From Podospora comata (taxonomy: Eukaryota; Ascomycota; Sordariomycetes; Sordariales; Podosporaceae): a stretch of DNA of 64,000 bases. The notes below the pieces were generated by a model that saw nothing but the letters and a program-made list of their open reading frames with translations, was not told the DNA's origin and did no database searches. The stretch is from positions 3,782,001 through 3,846,000 of the forward strand of contig CP071497.1 in assembly GCA_017354895.1 (NCBI GenBank). The letters run 5' to 3'. Of this stretch, positions 10,992 to 22,797 are shown piece after piece. Each line of letters starts with the position of its first letter. Position 1 is the stretch's first letter. A program made the translations under genes and the position numbers.

Positions 10992-13900
10992 ACAGCAACA
11001 ACAGCAACAACAACAACAACAACAACAACAGCAAAGTGATCAGATGGGGGCGCTGACAAGTGCGACGTATATTCCGCAGGGGGATACATATGGTGAAGGG
11101 GTGGGTATACCCGGGCTGGGGCTGGAGGATAGCGCTATAGGGTGGAACATGGGTGCACATTTGGAGTCTGCCACGGCGACGCCGCTGGATGAGAGCTCGG
11201 GGAGGGATAGGTTGTACGCGAATGCTATGGCGCAGCGGGGGTCGTCGACGACGAGCAATGCTACTGTCTCTTCGGTTTCTGTCCCGCCTGAGCTGGCGGC
11301 GCAGTGGCCGATGGAGAAGGTGCTGGGGTGGTTGCAGGCGAATAGCTTTTCGAGTCACTGGCAGGAGACGTTCAAGTATCTTGGGCTGGACGGGGCGAGG
11401 TTTTTGGAGTTGGGGAGCAGTCATGGGGGGAGGGGGAATTTTGGGATGATGCATCAGCAGGTTTATCCGCGGTTGCTGGCGCTGAGCGGGCCGGAATGGA
11501 ACCAGGCGAGGGAGAGGGAGGAGGGGAAGAGAATGAGGAGGTTGGTGAGGAGTATTGTTACGGGGAGGCCGGTGGAAATGAAGGGGGGGAGGTTAGGCGG
11601 GGGACAGCAGCAGCCGCAGCATGCGAGGCAGAATTCGACGAGCGCCCCGCCCGCGGTGACGGGGGGTCAGACGGGGAACAGGTCGGCCGAGAGCCCTAAT
11701 GTGAGTGTGGATGATGGGTTTTGGGATACGGGAGTGACGGATGCTGATGATGGTGACAAACAGACGCCCAATCCGATCAAGATCCCAGAGTTTGGGTTTA
11801 GCAGGAGGTTCTCCCAGTCTCGCGCCACGACGATGCCTACGCTCAGCAGCACCATGCCGACGGATCACAGAAACATGATGAAAGAAATCGACACCAGCCG
11901 CCGCCACAGCCCGACGTTGAGTGAGTCAAGCGAGGCGGGTGGCACATTCCGTGGTGGTTCGACCCCGTTGGGCGGAGGCGGCGGCGGCGGCGGCGGCGGC
12001 AGGGACAGCCCGAGTGCTGGAAGCCCGAATCCCGCCTCGGGTCTTTTCCCGTCCTCCACTGCCGGAAATCTCTCAGCGTCTCCACACAGCAGCAGGTTCG
12101 GCCACCGATCGCGAAACAGCACCGACTCTGTCTCGTCCAGTGCAGCAATCTACGGCAGCGGTGTACCTGCCGACGCGGCCGCCATGTTGAAGAGCGGCAT
12201 GAATATCGCAGATGTGGTGAATGCCGCCCGGAATGCGAATGACAGGCGGCATGCCCAGGATGGGGGGAGGCCGTCTCCGCAGGAGTCTGGTGGCGGGGAT
12301 AGGAGTGCGGGGGAGCCGCCTGGGAGCGCAAAGGGGAGTGGTTCGTTCTTGTCGATTTTTACGAGGAAGAAGCATGGGAGGAAGGATGATGGGTTTGGGG
12401 GGGATGAGGATTCGCCGACGAGTCCGGGGTTGAGTTTTAAGCCGCAGAGCTTGGGGGATAACAGGCCGGGGAGCAGTGCGGGCACGTACGGGCATCATCA
12501 TGCGGGCAATGTGAGGGCGAATCGGGGCGGGCCGAGGGTGTTCATTCTTGCCACGGCTGATTGTTGGAATTATCGGATGCTGGATGTGACGGATATCGAG
12601 ACGGCATCGGATTTGAGGCAGTTGATCTGCATCAACTTGGGGCTGCCCGAGAGCGAGGGAGCTCACCTCTACCCCACCGAGCTGGGCAGGTTTGAGCATG
12701 ATGGGGAGGCTCTTGATGATTCGAAGCTGCTGGCCATCAAGGCGCAGAGGGCTGATGCGATTGGAACGCTGAAGCTGTTTGTCCGTGTGGGTGGACCGCC
12801 ACAGATGCGCCAGACGGGCGCCCAGATCGCCATGGACGAGGAGACTTATGTCAAGCTGAACGGAAGGATGCGGTCTAGTTCGTCGCCGCCGACCTCGAGG
12901 CAGAACACGCTAACGGGCAAGGAGGGAGAGGACAAGATGCTGACTGCAGAAGCGATCGAGTACCGGACCGAGCAGCTGAGGAAACAAAAAGAGTATCTTG
13001 CCAAACGTAAGCAGGTCGCTGAAAACAATCACGTTGCTGACAGGAGCCCCTCGTCTTCCATTGTTGGCAGAACCGTCGATTTCGACCAGCCTCGGCACTC
13101 GCCCTTTGAGGACCGAAAGATGGACACTTTGCTGCCCCAGCGCAAGCCGCCGGCGCCCCCTAGCGACCCCTCGGCCACGCTGATCAAGGCGAACTCGTTG
13201 AAGAAGACGGGCCACGGCCTGCGCCTGTCGGGCGACAGCGGGTACCACCCCAAGCGGAAGACGTCGTCTGACTTGCGCAGCAGCGGCGACGTCGTGTTTG
13301 AGAAGCAGAAGCGATGGGGTCCCGTAGCCGACCCGTCGGCGGGTATCGGGGCGCTGCTAGTGGGCATGAGCGACGGCATGGCCAGCATAGCGCGGCCCCG
13401 GCCAGGGGGTGGCATGATGCAACAACGACAGCCGTCGCCGCACCGGGTGGCCACGGAACCTATCACGTCCCAGGAGTTTCAAAGAGGTAAGAAGGCCATG
13501 TCAACTGTCAACTTTGGACCAGCGCACCAGCGAGAGAGATCTAGTTCTGGCGGAGGAAGTCCGAGACCGGGAGGGATGCCGGGCTCGCCGGGCTCTTACA
13601 CGTGGAGCTCGAAGAACGTGCCCTTCCTTGTTCCGGACTACTCTCCCAACGGGACACCTGCTCCTCCCCCGGCGTCGCGGATGCCGGATGGTGGTGGGAG
13701 TAGTGGTGATGGATGCCTGGACCAGAATCACAACCACCAAGCTCAAAATGGAACAATTGCTAAGATGCGTAATGTAGCGCGCGCCCCGTCGCCCGGGAAC
13801 GTCAGCCCAAGCTCCCGACGGCGGCCGAGCGATTCCTTCAGCAGCCAGGCGGCTGTAGCCAAGAAGCGGAAATCACACGGTCCGGATACCGATTTCACGG

Positions 13901-15953
13901 ACAACGATGTGACCTTCTCGGCAAGCTCGACGCTGGCGAGTAAGAAGGTGGACGACTCGGACTCGGATGATGATTCGGATGATGGGCTGTTTGCCATTCC
14001 CATCGCGGCGAGGAACTCCGGTCCGGACAAGGGCAAGACGACAGCGCCAGCCGAAGGGAACAGCGGCGATTCGGATGGTGCTTCCGGCACCGGCACCGGG
14101 AAACGGCCGAGTTTGAGGCTGAACACGAGGTCGGGGAGCAACAGCCGGGCGAAGAAGACGCTTTCGGTGGCGTTTGCCGCCTCGCCGCAGTCGAGCAGTG
14201 CGGGGGGGAAGACGCCGTTGGAGGATGATGATAGCGGGAGGTCGTCCTCGCAGAGGAGGGGGACGCCGGGGACGCCGCAGAGTGAAGGGGGGTGGGACTC
14301 GGAGGAGAAGGACAGCAAGATTAGCAGGAGGAAGTCGTTCATCGAGAAGGACGTGTGGGCCAATCGTCCTCCGACGGACGCGCTGGTTAACAACCTGGAG
14401 GATTTCTTTCCCGACCTGGATGTTGACCAGCCGGTGCTGGAGGAGGGGGTGGATCAGGAGCCGCCGTCGCCCATTGCGGAAGGGGATGAGAACAATCAGG
14501 GGAGCGCTTCGGTGCCGCCGTTGCCGCCGCTGCCGCCGGGGTTGTCGACTGGGAAGTTGCACACTTTTTACAATGACAACGACACCTTGGGATCGGATGA
14601 GTCGACGCTCAAGGCGCTTGAGTCGAGGCCTGTGTCGATGCAGTCGCTCGCGCATAGGAGCATCAGGCGTTCGGGAGGGGGCGGCGGGTTGGGGAGGATG
14701 AAGTCTATCCGTGAGGTGGCCAGGGGGGCGAACGAGTTTGGCAAACGGTACACCCAAGGCCCTGGCCAAATCGACGCTCAGAGCTCCGCCGCCGTTGCGG
14801 GGAATAGAAACACCAACCTGATGAGGAGGAAGAGCACAAAAATGTTCAACGCCAACATCGTCCAGATCCAACCCGACAGGGGGTCCCTCAACCTCGCCAT
14901 GGGAGGGCTGACCACCATCCCCCAAGACAGCCTCCCGACCCGGTCCACCAACAGCAGGGAGAGCATCCCCAAACGCCAGACCACCTTCCGCTGGTTCAAA
15001 GGTCAGCTCATCGGCAAGGGAACCTTTGGCAGAGTTTACTTGGGCATGAACGCCACGACGGGCGAGTTCCTCGCCGTAAAGGAAGTAGAAGTCAACCCCA
15101 AGGCCGCCCAGGGCGACAAGAAGAAGATGCAGGAGCTGGTCGCCGCGCTGGACCAGGAGATCGACACGATGCAGCATTTGGATCACGTCAACATTGTGCA
15201 GTACCTCGGCTGCGAGAGGAAAGAGACGTCGATCTCCATCTTTTTGGAGTACATCTCCGGCGGCAGCATCGGCTCCTGCCTGCGCAAGCATGGGAAATTC
15301 GAAGAACCCGTCGTCGCGTCTCTGACTCGGCAGACGCTGTCTGGGCTGGCGTACCTCCACAGAGAAGGCATCCTCCACCGTGACCTAAAGGCTGATAACA
15401 TCCTTCTCGACCTGGACGGGACGTGCAAGATTTCGGACTTTGGGATTTCGAAAAAGACGGATAATATCTACGGCAACGACAAGACGAATTCGATGCAGGG
15501 GAGCGTGTTTTGGATGGCGCCCGAGGTTATCAGGAGCCAGGGGGAGGGGTACAGCGCCAAGGTTGATATTTGGAGCTTGGGGTGCGTGGTGCTGGAGATG
15601 TTTGCGGGGAGGAGGCCGTGGAGCAGGGAGGAGGCCGTGGGGGCGATTTACAAGATTGCCAACGGGGAGACGCCGCCTATTCCGGAGGATATCAGGGAGG
15701 TGATTAGCCCGGTGGCGATTGCGTTCATGTTGGATTGTTTTACTGTGTAAGTTTCTTTTTCTTCACAACGGCGCCGGGGGAAGATGTGGTTTACTGACAG
15801 TAAGAGAACAGGGTCTCGAGCGAACGTCCGACGGCTGATGTTTTGCTCAGCCAGCATCCATTCTGCGAGTTGGATCCAACGTATAGCTTTTTGGATACGG
15901 AGCTGTATGCCAAGATTGCGGGGAGGGTTAATGATTTGGGGAGGGGGCAGTAA
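10447..15953 (+). CDS. bck1: BCK1-type MAP kinase kinase kinase of the cell wall integrity pathway
   Basis: Exons 10447-15746 and 15812-15953 encode 1813 residues. The C-terminal kinase domain (about 1514-1800) is complete: glycine loop IGKGTFGRVY, lysine in LAVKEVEV (1545), HRDLKADN (Asp1646), DFGIS (Asp1664) and APEV. The 65-bp intron sits near the kinase C-lobe end, after CFTV. Upstream are a proline-rich N-terminus, an uninterrupted run of 42 glutamines (155-196), a SAM-like segment (WPMEKVLGWLQANSF, about 287-340), an RA/ubiquitin-like region (about 698-785) and long Ser-rich disordered stretches. This layout matches BCK1 / Neurospora mik-1 / Podospora ASK1. That kinase sits below protein kinase C in the wall-integrity cascade, which is also needed for hyphal fusion. 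A dedicated assignment to this family member is inference from domain order and the kinase sequence. Confidence 0.93.
10909..11034 (+). repeat. CAR microsatellite encoding 42 glutamines
   Basis: An array of CAA and CAG codons, largely alternating CAACAG and turning to pure CAA near its 3' end. It encodes Q155-Q196 of the MAPKKK. The other reading frames across it are also open (Asn-Ser and Thr-Ala type repeats, Leu and Val-Ala on the opposite strand), which produces spurious ORFs. Confidence 0.98.
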
Positions 15954-16405
15954 TGAAGGCAAGGGGAGGTAATGATAAAGGGAGGAAAGTCTTTGGTTTT
16001 GGGAGGGAGACGAGCAAGCGTTTGAGCGTTTGTTACACACACATAAATATATACACACACATACATACAGGCATGACATGTACAAGAAGAGGAGGGGTGG
16101 GGCAAGCATAAGATAGCTTTGTTGTTATATAACTTTTTAGGTAGGAAGAAATGGAAGGTTTGTTGGAGGGGATATCACGATGTATTGGTAAAGTCCAGAA
16201 ACCAAGAGAGCGTCTTTCTATTTCAAGCAGTTCTCTTACTTGCTTGACAACATCATGATAAAAATCAATAATTCCAAAAAAAAAAAAAAAGAAAAAAACC
16301 AAAAAAAACCATCAAACGCCATTTTATCCCTTTGCTTAACTTGAAGAAAACCCCCAGGATCGAAAATCGTATACATTTATATAATATATATCTCCATCCC
16401 CCCCT
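15954..16405. other. Convergent 3' region between the MAPKKK and GH47 genes
   Basis: This contains CA/TA-rich repeats (16033-16070), an A-rich run (16276-16310) and TATATA-type sequence near 16380. These fit 3' UTRs and poly(A) signals of the two converging genes. No gene was recognised. Confidence 0.5.
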
Positions 16406-19386
16406 CTACGTCGGCCTCCTAAAAGGATGCGCCTCCGTATTCAAAACCCACTCATCCAAACTCACCACCTCGGGCTCCGCAAACAACAGATAAAAATACT
16501 TCAGCGTCTCCGCCAGCCAGAAACTCTCCATACTATCATCCATCCCGCCCGCGTCACCCTTGGCAGTGACGTCCCTTATTGCCGAATGTCCCACCTCTGT
16601 CTGCGTGTGTTTAATCACAGACTCAAACATTTTCCATCCCTTTTCTTGCCACTTGGGATCGCCTGTGATGCGGTACATGTACCAGACCGACTCGATTGCT
16701 TCGGGGCTAAGTAAGGGATACAGAGTTAGTATGTGATGATGGGAAAAGAAAACAAACAAAAAAAAACATACCGGAGGATGTAGCGTTTATCGTTTAAAGA
16801 GGTGAAGCCGGGGGGGATGATCTCATTCTTCAGGCGGTCGGCAATGTACTCTTCGTGAGTCATTGGTTTGATTGGCTCCGGGGGTAGGGTCAACTCCGTA
16901 AGAGGGATTTGGCTGTCGTCGTTGTCCGAGTAGGCTGTTGCCCAGTCATCATCTCTGGTGTTGGTATTTGTGACGGGGGCAGAGTTCAGATCCAGGCTGT
17001 TTTGCAAGTCCGCTCCTCTAGGCTTGTTAAAAGTTCCATTCAACTGGCGGCGTTGGAAGCGAGAGGGGAACGACCCCTCCCGTGCCTGGGGCTTTTCCTC
17101 TTGCTGCTGCTGCTGCTGCTGTACCGGCTGCTTAGGCTCAGTCTTCTGGTCAGACCCAGCACCAGTGTCAGAATTGGCGTTGCTCTTAGCCACCGGCCGT
17201 CTCGCCGCCTCCTCCTTTGCCTTCTCCACCCTCTCCTTCTGCAGCGCCTGCTCCTTCTTAATCTCCTCCACCTGTTCCTTCCAAGCAGCCTTGCTCTCGT
17301 AATACCTCTCCATCTCCTGCGCCCGATACGAAGCCCTATAGTCCAACTGCTCATGCCACGCCGTCTCGTTAAACTTGCAATCCGTCGCCGACTTGCAAGG
17401 CATAATCTTGGCGTACTCAGGCATGATACCCGTGGGCATAACATCGTAGGCCCAGAAGCAACCCTCCGCAAGCTTCTTCCCAATCTCGACATCCTCCGGG
17501 CTCTCAAAGATCTTTCCCCCAAGTCCAAACATGCCACCCAGAAAGCAAGTCAAGTGAGTAATCTCCCACTCATAGTCCAAGCTGTCGGCCGTCCCATCTT
17601 TGCTCGTCGCCTTGGCCGAAAACAAAATATCCGGATCCCCCTTCGCCATCGGCCTAAACAAGAGATGCTTCTTCACCGCCGCCACAGTCTTCTCATGCAT
17701 GGTCTTGTACTTCGGCACCAGCCCCCCCAGCAGCAAATACTGCTTAGGAAAGTACTCATATGCCGAATCCTGACTCCCGCCCATCCCGTACGACCCCCAA
17801 GCATTCGAACTCACCAGCCCCTGAGGAGCACACTCAAACCCGTCCGGCAACTTTTTCTTCCCCGGCCTTCCCGGCGTCATTTGATCCCTCCCCCCAACCC
17901 CATCATCCCCCCTGACAACCTCGTCCCTCCTCTGCACCTTAACCCCCGTCCCCCCAACAACCCCCAACCCATCAACCCCCACCACCCCAAGATCAACCCT
18001 CCCATCCTCCCTCTCCTGCTGATCAACCGGCGGCCAAGGCGCACTCCTATTGCACCCACTGGCATCCAAATGCTCCGGGAAAATCCCCTCAATCGCACTC
18101 CTCCCCCTTCCCTTCCAATTCTGCAACTCCTCAAACGCGTCCGTAATCCTAGCCACAGCATCATAATACTTGTTCTCCCCCGTCAACTGCGCCAACCTCG
18201 TAAACTCCATGCTCATGCTCCCCAGCTCCGCCACGCCCGCGTTCTGCGCCGCCCGTTTCGGCGCAATGTTGTACGCCGGGTGCCACTGGTAATACAAGAT
18301 CGGCAGCCTGTTGGGCGTGTCAAAGACGCTCATCAAGATCTCGGCCAGCTCCTCCGCCTTGTCCAGCAGCACTTTGTATTCCTTCTTCATGCCCGAGATG
18401 TCATACGCCGCAATCAACCCCCCCAGATAACGGATTATCGTTTCAAAAACGGGAATGTCCGTTCGGTAAGGTGTGGTGGTGAAGTCGATTTCCGCAACTG
18501 CCTTCAACGCATCCTCAAACTCCGACTTGAGACCCATGATCCAGAGCGTGTCGAGGGAGTCGACGAGCGTGGCTGCCCAGCCGCAAAAGGGGTCATGGTA
18601 GGCTTTTGACACGGGGCGGAGCTCGTCGTGGGTCCAGGCGTAGATTTTGTAGCCCTGCCAGGCGCGCTGGGTTTCGGCCTTGACTTTTGCCAGGCGGAGC
18701 TCGCGCTTCTCTCTGGCCTGGGGGGTTTCGGGCTCGAATTTGGCCTGGATGGTGGGGATGGGCTTTGGTTTGCCGGTGGGGAGGGGGATGATGGATTCAG
18801 GGGGGATGGGGAACCATTCCGAGGGTTTGGTCCAGTGGATTGCTGTGGTGGAGGTGATTTCTAGATCAGGTTTGGAGGGGGTGTTTTCGTGGTTGTGGGA
18901 GCCGATTCCTGAGCCGGGGAGGCGGTCGGGGATCGTGGCTGGAGTTGTTGATTTATCCTTTGGAGGCTGTTCTTTCTCGTGGGTGCCCTTGAGGGGGGGC
19001 GGTTTGGTAGGTAAATCGTAGGATCCCTTCTCCTTGCTTTCCTCCTTTAGGCTTGGGATCTTGACTGGTGTGTCGCCGTGTCCGTGGTCGTGGTCGTGGT
19101 CGTCTACCACTTCGGGCGTTGGTTTCTCCTCAACTTGGACCTTGGGCGCCGGCGGCTTGACCTCCACTACTGCTGGATCTTCCTTGACAACGGGCGGTTT
19201 GGCAACAACGGGCGCCTGGGCTTTCTCGGCCGGTTTCGTCTCGACCTTTGTCTCCCCATGTCTTGTGCTGGTATGCCATATCTCTTGCGTCCTATCCCAT
19301 TGTGAATTCTTGGAGACGTGGTACAGCAGGACGGTGATGACGAAGGCGCATATCAGAAATACGCGATATCGACGGAGTCGGAACAT
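16406..19386 (-). CDS. Class I alpha-1,2-mannosidase (GH47), type II membrane protein
   Basis: Exons 19386-16772 and 16706-16406 (65-bp intron) give 971 residues. A basic N-terminus is followed by a single hydrophobic anchor ([16 protein letters not shown], about 9-24) and a Lys/Pro/Glu-rich stem to about residue 190. This is the usual plan of Golgi/ER mannosidases that trim Man9-8GlcNAc2 on N-glycans. GH47 landmarks include [74 protein letters not shown] (across the intron), and the C-terminal [18 protein letters not shown] plus NTEAH, whose Thr binds calcium in the family. The catalytic domain is interrupted by two low-complexity insertions (near 445-495 and about 700-840), the second with a Lys/Glu coiled-coil-like start and a Q7 run. 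Whether it is ER or Golgi resident cannot be decided. Confidence 0.92.
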
Positions 19387-20889
19387 TGTAGCGGCGGCGG
19401 TTTAGCGACGGATAACCGCAGAAGGTATGGGTATATGCGGACAGGCGCACGCGCACAAGCGTTCCGTTTAACTCGATGCCAGGATATATCTCGAAGTCGG
19501 GATGTATGTATGGGTGGAATAAAAGTATCCAAAAAAGAGCCAGCCAGCCAAGGGGGGGCGGGGGGTTATTCAAAAAGCCAATATCTCCGAGTGGATGGCA
19601 TGGCGGATGACCGACCCTATTCAATATTCAGGAGAGCTATCGCTGCCCCATGGGAAAGGTCAGTAAAAGCCAGCTTCTCAGGTGACAAGTGAATAGGAAA
19701 GAGCAAGAGGGAAGGCCAGAACTCACTTAACCCAAGCCAAGATGTCCCGGAAAAATCATGGAAAAGAGAGCAATGGTCGGAAAGAGGAAGGCGGTTCATC
19801 AATCATTCAAGGGTTGTCTGGCCTGGTGGGTGGGAAAGCGCATGCGTGCCAAGCCGATGGCAAAGCTGCCCCCCTGTCGTCTCGAGGGAGGGGGGCGTCT
19901 GCTTGGTGGTTGGATATTTCTTGGCATTGGATATGTCTTGCTCCAAACGGCAATCGGACACCTGTTGACTTCCTTGCGGCTTTCTGTTGTGAAGGATGAA
20001 GAGGGGGTGGAGATACAACACTATAGCCGCGCAAATTCCTCCGCCGTTTTATCGTAACAGATCTTTAGCGGCCAGTTAGGCTACCTCGACGTTGGGATGA
20101 AGCTTTGACATTCCCGTCTCTACATAACTTGCTTGACTCGGCTGATTCAAGCTGGCCTGGCGTAGATGCAGTATGTCATTCAACCGGTGGCTTTGACGAT
20201 AGCGGGAATCGATATTAACCCGGAGAATAAATAAATCAGTTCAACCTCCTCAACACGTCCAGGTTCGTCAGCTTCGGCAATGCAAGGCCGGGAGTTGCCA
20301 AGTCACCTCGTCCCACTGATCTGATATTGCGGGGTAGTTCCCTGCCATCAAGTTAGCGTCCTGAACTCACGATGCTGACATGCAGCGTTTCTGCTTGAGA
20401 GATGGTCGCTTTGTTTTGATTATGAGCCGGCTGACAAGACAATCGTAGTGTAAAGGCTCTCACCTAGATTAATACCATGTGGCTCAGGGGCGAGCTCTTT
20501 GTGCAAGCCGGATCCGAGGCACAGTACCGAATCGTACGGCGCTCAGATATCAGACCTTGAACACCGATAGAAACCTCACTCAAGGTAACAGAGATATTTG
20601 ATGACAATAGATTGAACAACGAATCAACTCACCGGACCATTCGAGAACTGCCGTAAACCCTCAGTTGTTCAAGACGATGATCAGGGTCCAGCTCCTGCAT
20701 CTAGAAACGGAACTGATCGTCCGCCCACCTCCACAACCAAACTCAAGAACAACCAAGGAAAGCTTGTGCCGACACAACCGGGCCGTTCTCAACATCACCC
20801 GCGAAAATATGCCATCACAAACAACCAGAGAATTAAATATCAAATCAGGGCTCCAAAAGCACTGCATCAAGTTGGGGGGTATCTAACAC
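19387..20889. other. 1.5-kb gene-free region
   Basis: The left part is the promoter and leader of the leftward GH47 gene; the right part is downstream of the leftward TRM10 locus. ORFs of up to about 110 codons exist on both strands but overlap each other and show no recognisable motif. No RNA gene was identified. Confidence 0.45.
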
Positions 20890-21123
20890 TCAAAAAGAAA
20901 CCTCTTTCAGAAACCTTTCCCTTAAAAAAACCATGGATCCCTCGTAGCGATGCCCGGAATCTACCATGTCCCCAAATTCGCCTATGAACATCTGCCCATG
21001 TTGTCCGAGACTTCCAGTCCCATCCTCCAATCCAACCAGGCGCCTACCTAGCCCATCCGTGCATTCTGCCTCCGGCTCTTCATCCTCCTCGTCTTCCTCC
21101 AGCAAACGCATCCACCAAGACCC

Positions 21124-21444
21124 TCATTCCACCAAAAAAAAAAACTCCCCTTTCTCGATCCCCATCTCACGCTTCAAGAGCCGGAAACGTCTCTTTTCCT
21201 CGGTCGAGATCCACATTCGCTTGCGCCAATCCTCGATCGGATTGCCACGCTTGGCAACTCTGACCTCGGGGGGTTCCCAAACCCCAGGAGTATAGGTATG
21301 AGGACTTTGCACCTGGGGCCTCTCTTGCTTAGGGATATCCTCCATGTCTTCGTCCAAGTCACTCTCGGTGTCGCTTTCCTCGCGTCTCCCTTCTCCGGTG
21401 ACGAGTCCAGTGGTGGCTGTCTGAGTGGGAGGAGTGGCGGCCAT
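21124..21444 (-). CDS. Small unrecognised ORF directly downstream of TRM10
   Basis: A 106-residue frame starts at an ATG (21444-21442) only 21 bp after the TRM10 stop, on the same strand. Its N-terminal half is acidic and Thr/Ser-rich. Its C-terminal half is basic and looks protein-like (GNPIEDWRKRMWISTEEKRR, then FRLLKREMGIEKGEFFF). I do not recognise the family. The frame stops at TGA (21126-21124) right after an 11-base A-run (21134-21144). In the same frame a further 77 codons, beginning with an acidic EEDEEDEE stretch, stay open to 20890. It may be a short gene on the TRM10 transcript, a gene with a missed intron, or plain 3' UTR. Confidence 0.4.
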   Translation of the reverse strand: MAATPPTQTATTGLVTGEGRREESDTESDLDEDMEDIPKQERPQVQSPHTYTPGVWEPPEVRVAKRGNPIEDWRKRMWISTEEKRRFRLLKREMGIEKGEFFFLVE

Positions 21445-21465
21445 TGTCTGATTGGGAGAGGGGTT

Positions 21466-22797
21466 CTAATCCATCTCCGGCCTGATCTCAGTGTCGGTCG
21501 ACTTGTCCGGCTCATCCTCCTTCTGATCCTCCTTGGTATCCTCCTCCTTGACATCCCCCTCGTCATCACCCCCAGCTTGACTCCCACCACCCTCCTTCAG
21601 CACACCACCCTTCCGCTTCGGGATCACCTCCAAAAAGGCCTGCCCCCAGTCACCACACTGCAGCCACTTCCCCATAATCTCCACCACCTGGTTCGTCGTC
21701 AAGACAAACCGGCTCTGCATGGCCATGAAATCCCCGATCGGCAACTTCGCATGGCGAACCTTGTGTTCTTGCGCTCTCTTGTAGCAAAGACCCTTCTCCC
21801 TGTTGCGATCGACCAACCCTCCAATGATGTACGCAGTCCCTGGTTCGAGTCTGTCGAGGGTATACGGCGAGTCGGAAGTGAGGTAGACAATGTTCTTGTG
21901 GACACTGTCCTCCTCGACATCCTCGGTCGACTTGTTATCAAACTTCTCATCGAGACTCATGTGAGGGATGTTGCCCGTCTCCTTCGAAGCGACGTGATCG
22001 GGAAGGTTGTACGCGGTATAAGGCTGAATAAACTCGTCGATAGCTTGCTGGGCGCAGTCGACAAAGTTGTTTTCGGTAATGATCACATTCTTCCAGTTGA
22101 GGTGGGTGTTCTTGAGCTTTGTCTCAAATCTTTCCTTGAGCTTGCCCCCAAACCCGCTGAGTGACAGATGGGCTTGGTTTTTCTCCTTGCGGTTCATTGC
22201 GTACGATCTGGTGAGCTGGCTCGACAGGGAAATCAGTTCTCCTTCGCGCATGTATTGCTCAAAGTCGCAGTCGATGACAACGGAGATGGGGAGGAAGTTG
22301 GGTTCGAGAGGCTTCTTGGTGGGAATGAGGGCCATTGGGTCGAGTCCTTTCTCGACAGCTTTAGCCATCAACTCCTCCTTCTCCTCTCGACGCTGGGCTT
22401 GCTTCTCGTGGCGCTTATCTTTGCGCTTCTGCTTGCGCTGCTCGGCGTAGGCTTCATAGGCGGCTTGTTTGCGCAACTTCTTGAGCTCGCGCTTGGAGGG
22501 ACCAGGCTTGACCTCTTCGGTGGAAGGGGTTTCGGTCGAAGCCGGAGTCTGCTCAGTTTGCTCGGCCGGGATCATGTTGGTATCGATGGCAGCCTCGGAG
22601 GGGTTGGCTGGCTGCTCGTCGTTGTTGACAGAGGGGGTGTTCTTCTTGATGGTTCTGTTATCGAGCTCGCTGACATCGGTGTCGGCCTTGCGCTTGCCAT
22701 TGGCAGTCGAGAGGTTATTGGAGTCGCTGGTGGTGGCCAGAGAGTCGGTCATCTCGACGTCCGGTGCAACGGTTTGCGGATCGGTTACGGTAGCCAT
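21466..22797 (-). CDS. trm10: tRNA (guanine-9-N1)-methyltransferase Trm10
   Basis: A single exon encodes 443 residues. Trm10 is an AdoMet-dependent SPOUT methyltransferase that makes m1G9 in tRNAs. The N-terminal third is low complexity with a Lys/Arg-rich helix (KRELKKLRKQAAYEAYAEQR..., about 100-145), as usual for the family. The SPOUT core runs from about 165 to 385. It contains VVIDCDFEQYM, the SSQLTRSYAMNRK segment, VYLTSDSPYTLDRLEPGTAY and IIGGLVDRNREKGLCYKRA, and ends with RFVLTTNQVVEIMGKW. These are the signature stretches of Trm10/TRMT10. The C-terminal tail is acidic (KEEDTKEDQKEDEPDKSTD). It shares a 492-bp divergent promoter with MSH2, and TTATATA at 22908-22914 is a candidate TATA element for this gene. 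Confidence 0.95.
   Translation of the reverse strand: MATVTDPQTVAPDVEMTDSLATTSDSNNLSTANGKRKADTDVSELDNRTIKKNTPSVNNDEQPANPSEAAIDTNMIPAEQTEQTPASTETPSTEEVKPGPSKRELKKLRKQAAYEAYAEQRKQKRKDKRHEKQAQRREEKEELMAKAVEKGLDPMALIPTKKPLEPNFLPISVVIDCDFEQYMREGELISLSSQLTRSYAMNRKEKNQAHLSLSGFGGKLKERFETKLKNTHLNWKNVIITENNFVDCAQQAIDEFIQPYTAYNLPDHVASKETGNIPHMSLDEKFDNKSTEDVEEDSVHKNIVYLTSDSPYTLDRLEPGTAYIIGGLVDRNREKGLCYKRAQEHKVRHAKLPIGDFMAMQSRFVLTTNQVVEIMGKWLQCGDWGQAFLEVIPKRKGGVLKEGGGSQAGGDDEGDVKEEDTKEDQKEDEPDKSTDTEIRPEMD

Noticed and set aside
10541-11454. Minus-strand ORFs with long Leu or Val-Ala runs
   Set aside because: These are alternative frames of the CAACAG microsatellite in the MAPKKK.
13873-15378. Minus-strand 501-codon ORF over the MAPKKK gene
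   Set aside because: Shadow of the GC-rich kinase-gene codons; the plus strand has the intact kinase motifs.
16909-18609. Plus-strand 566-codon ORF inside the GH47 gene
   Set aside because: Lies entirely antisense to the mannosidase catalytic domain; basic, Leu/Pro/Arg-rich, no motifs; the minus strand encodes clear GH47 signatures.
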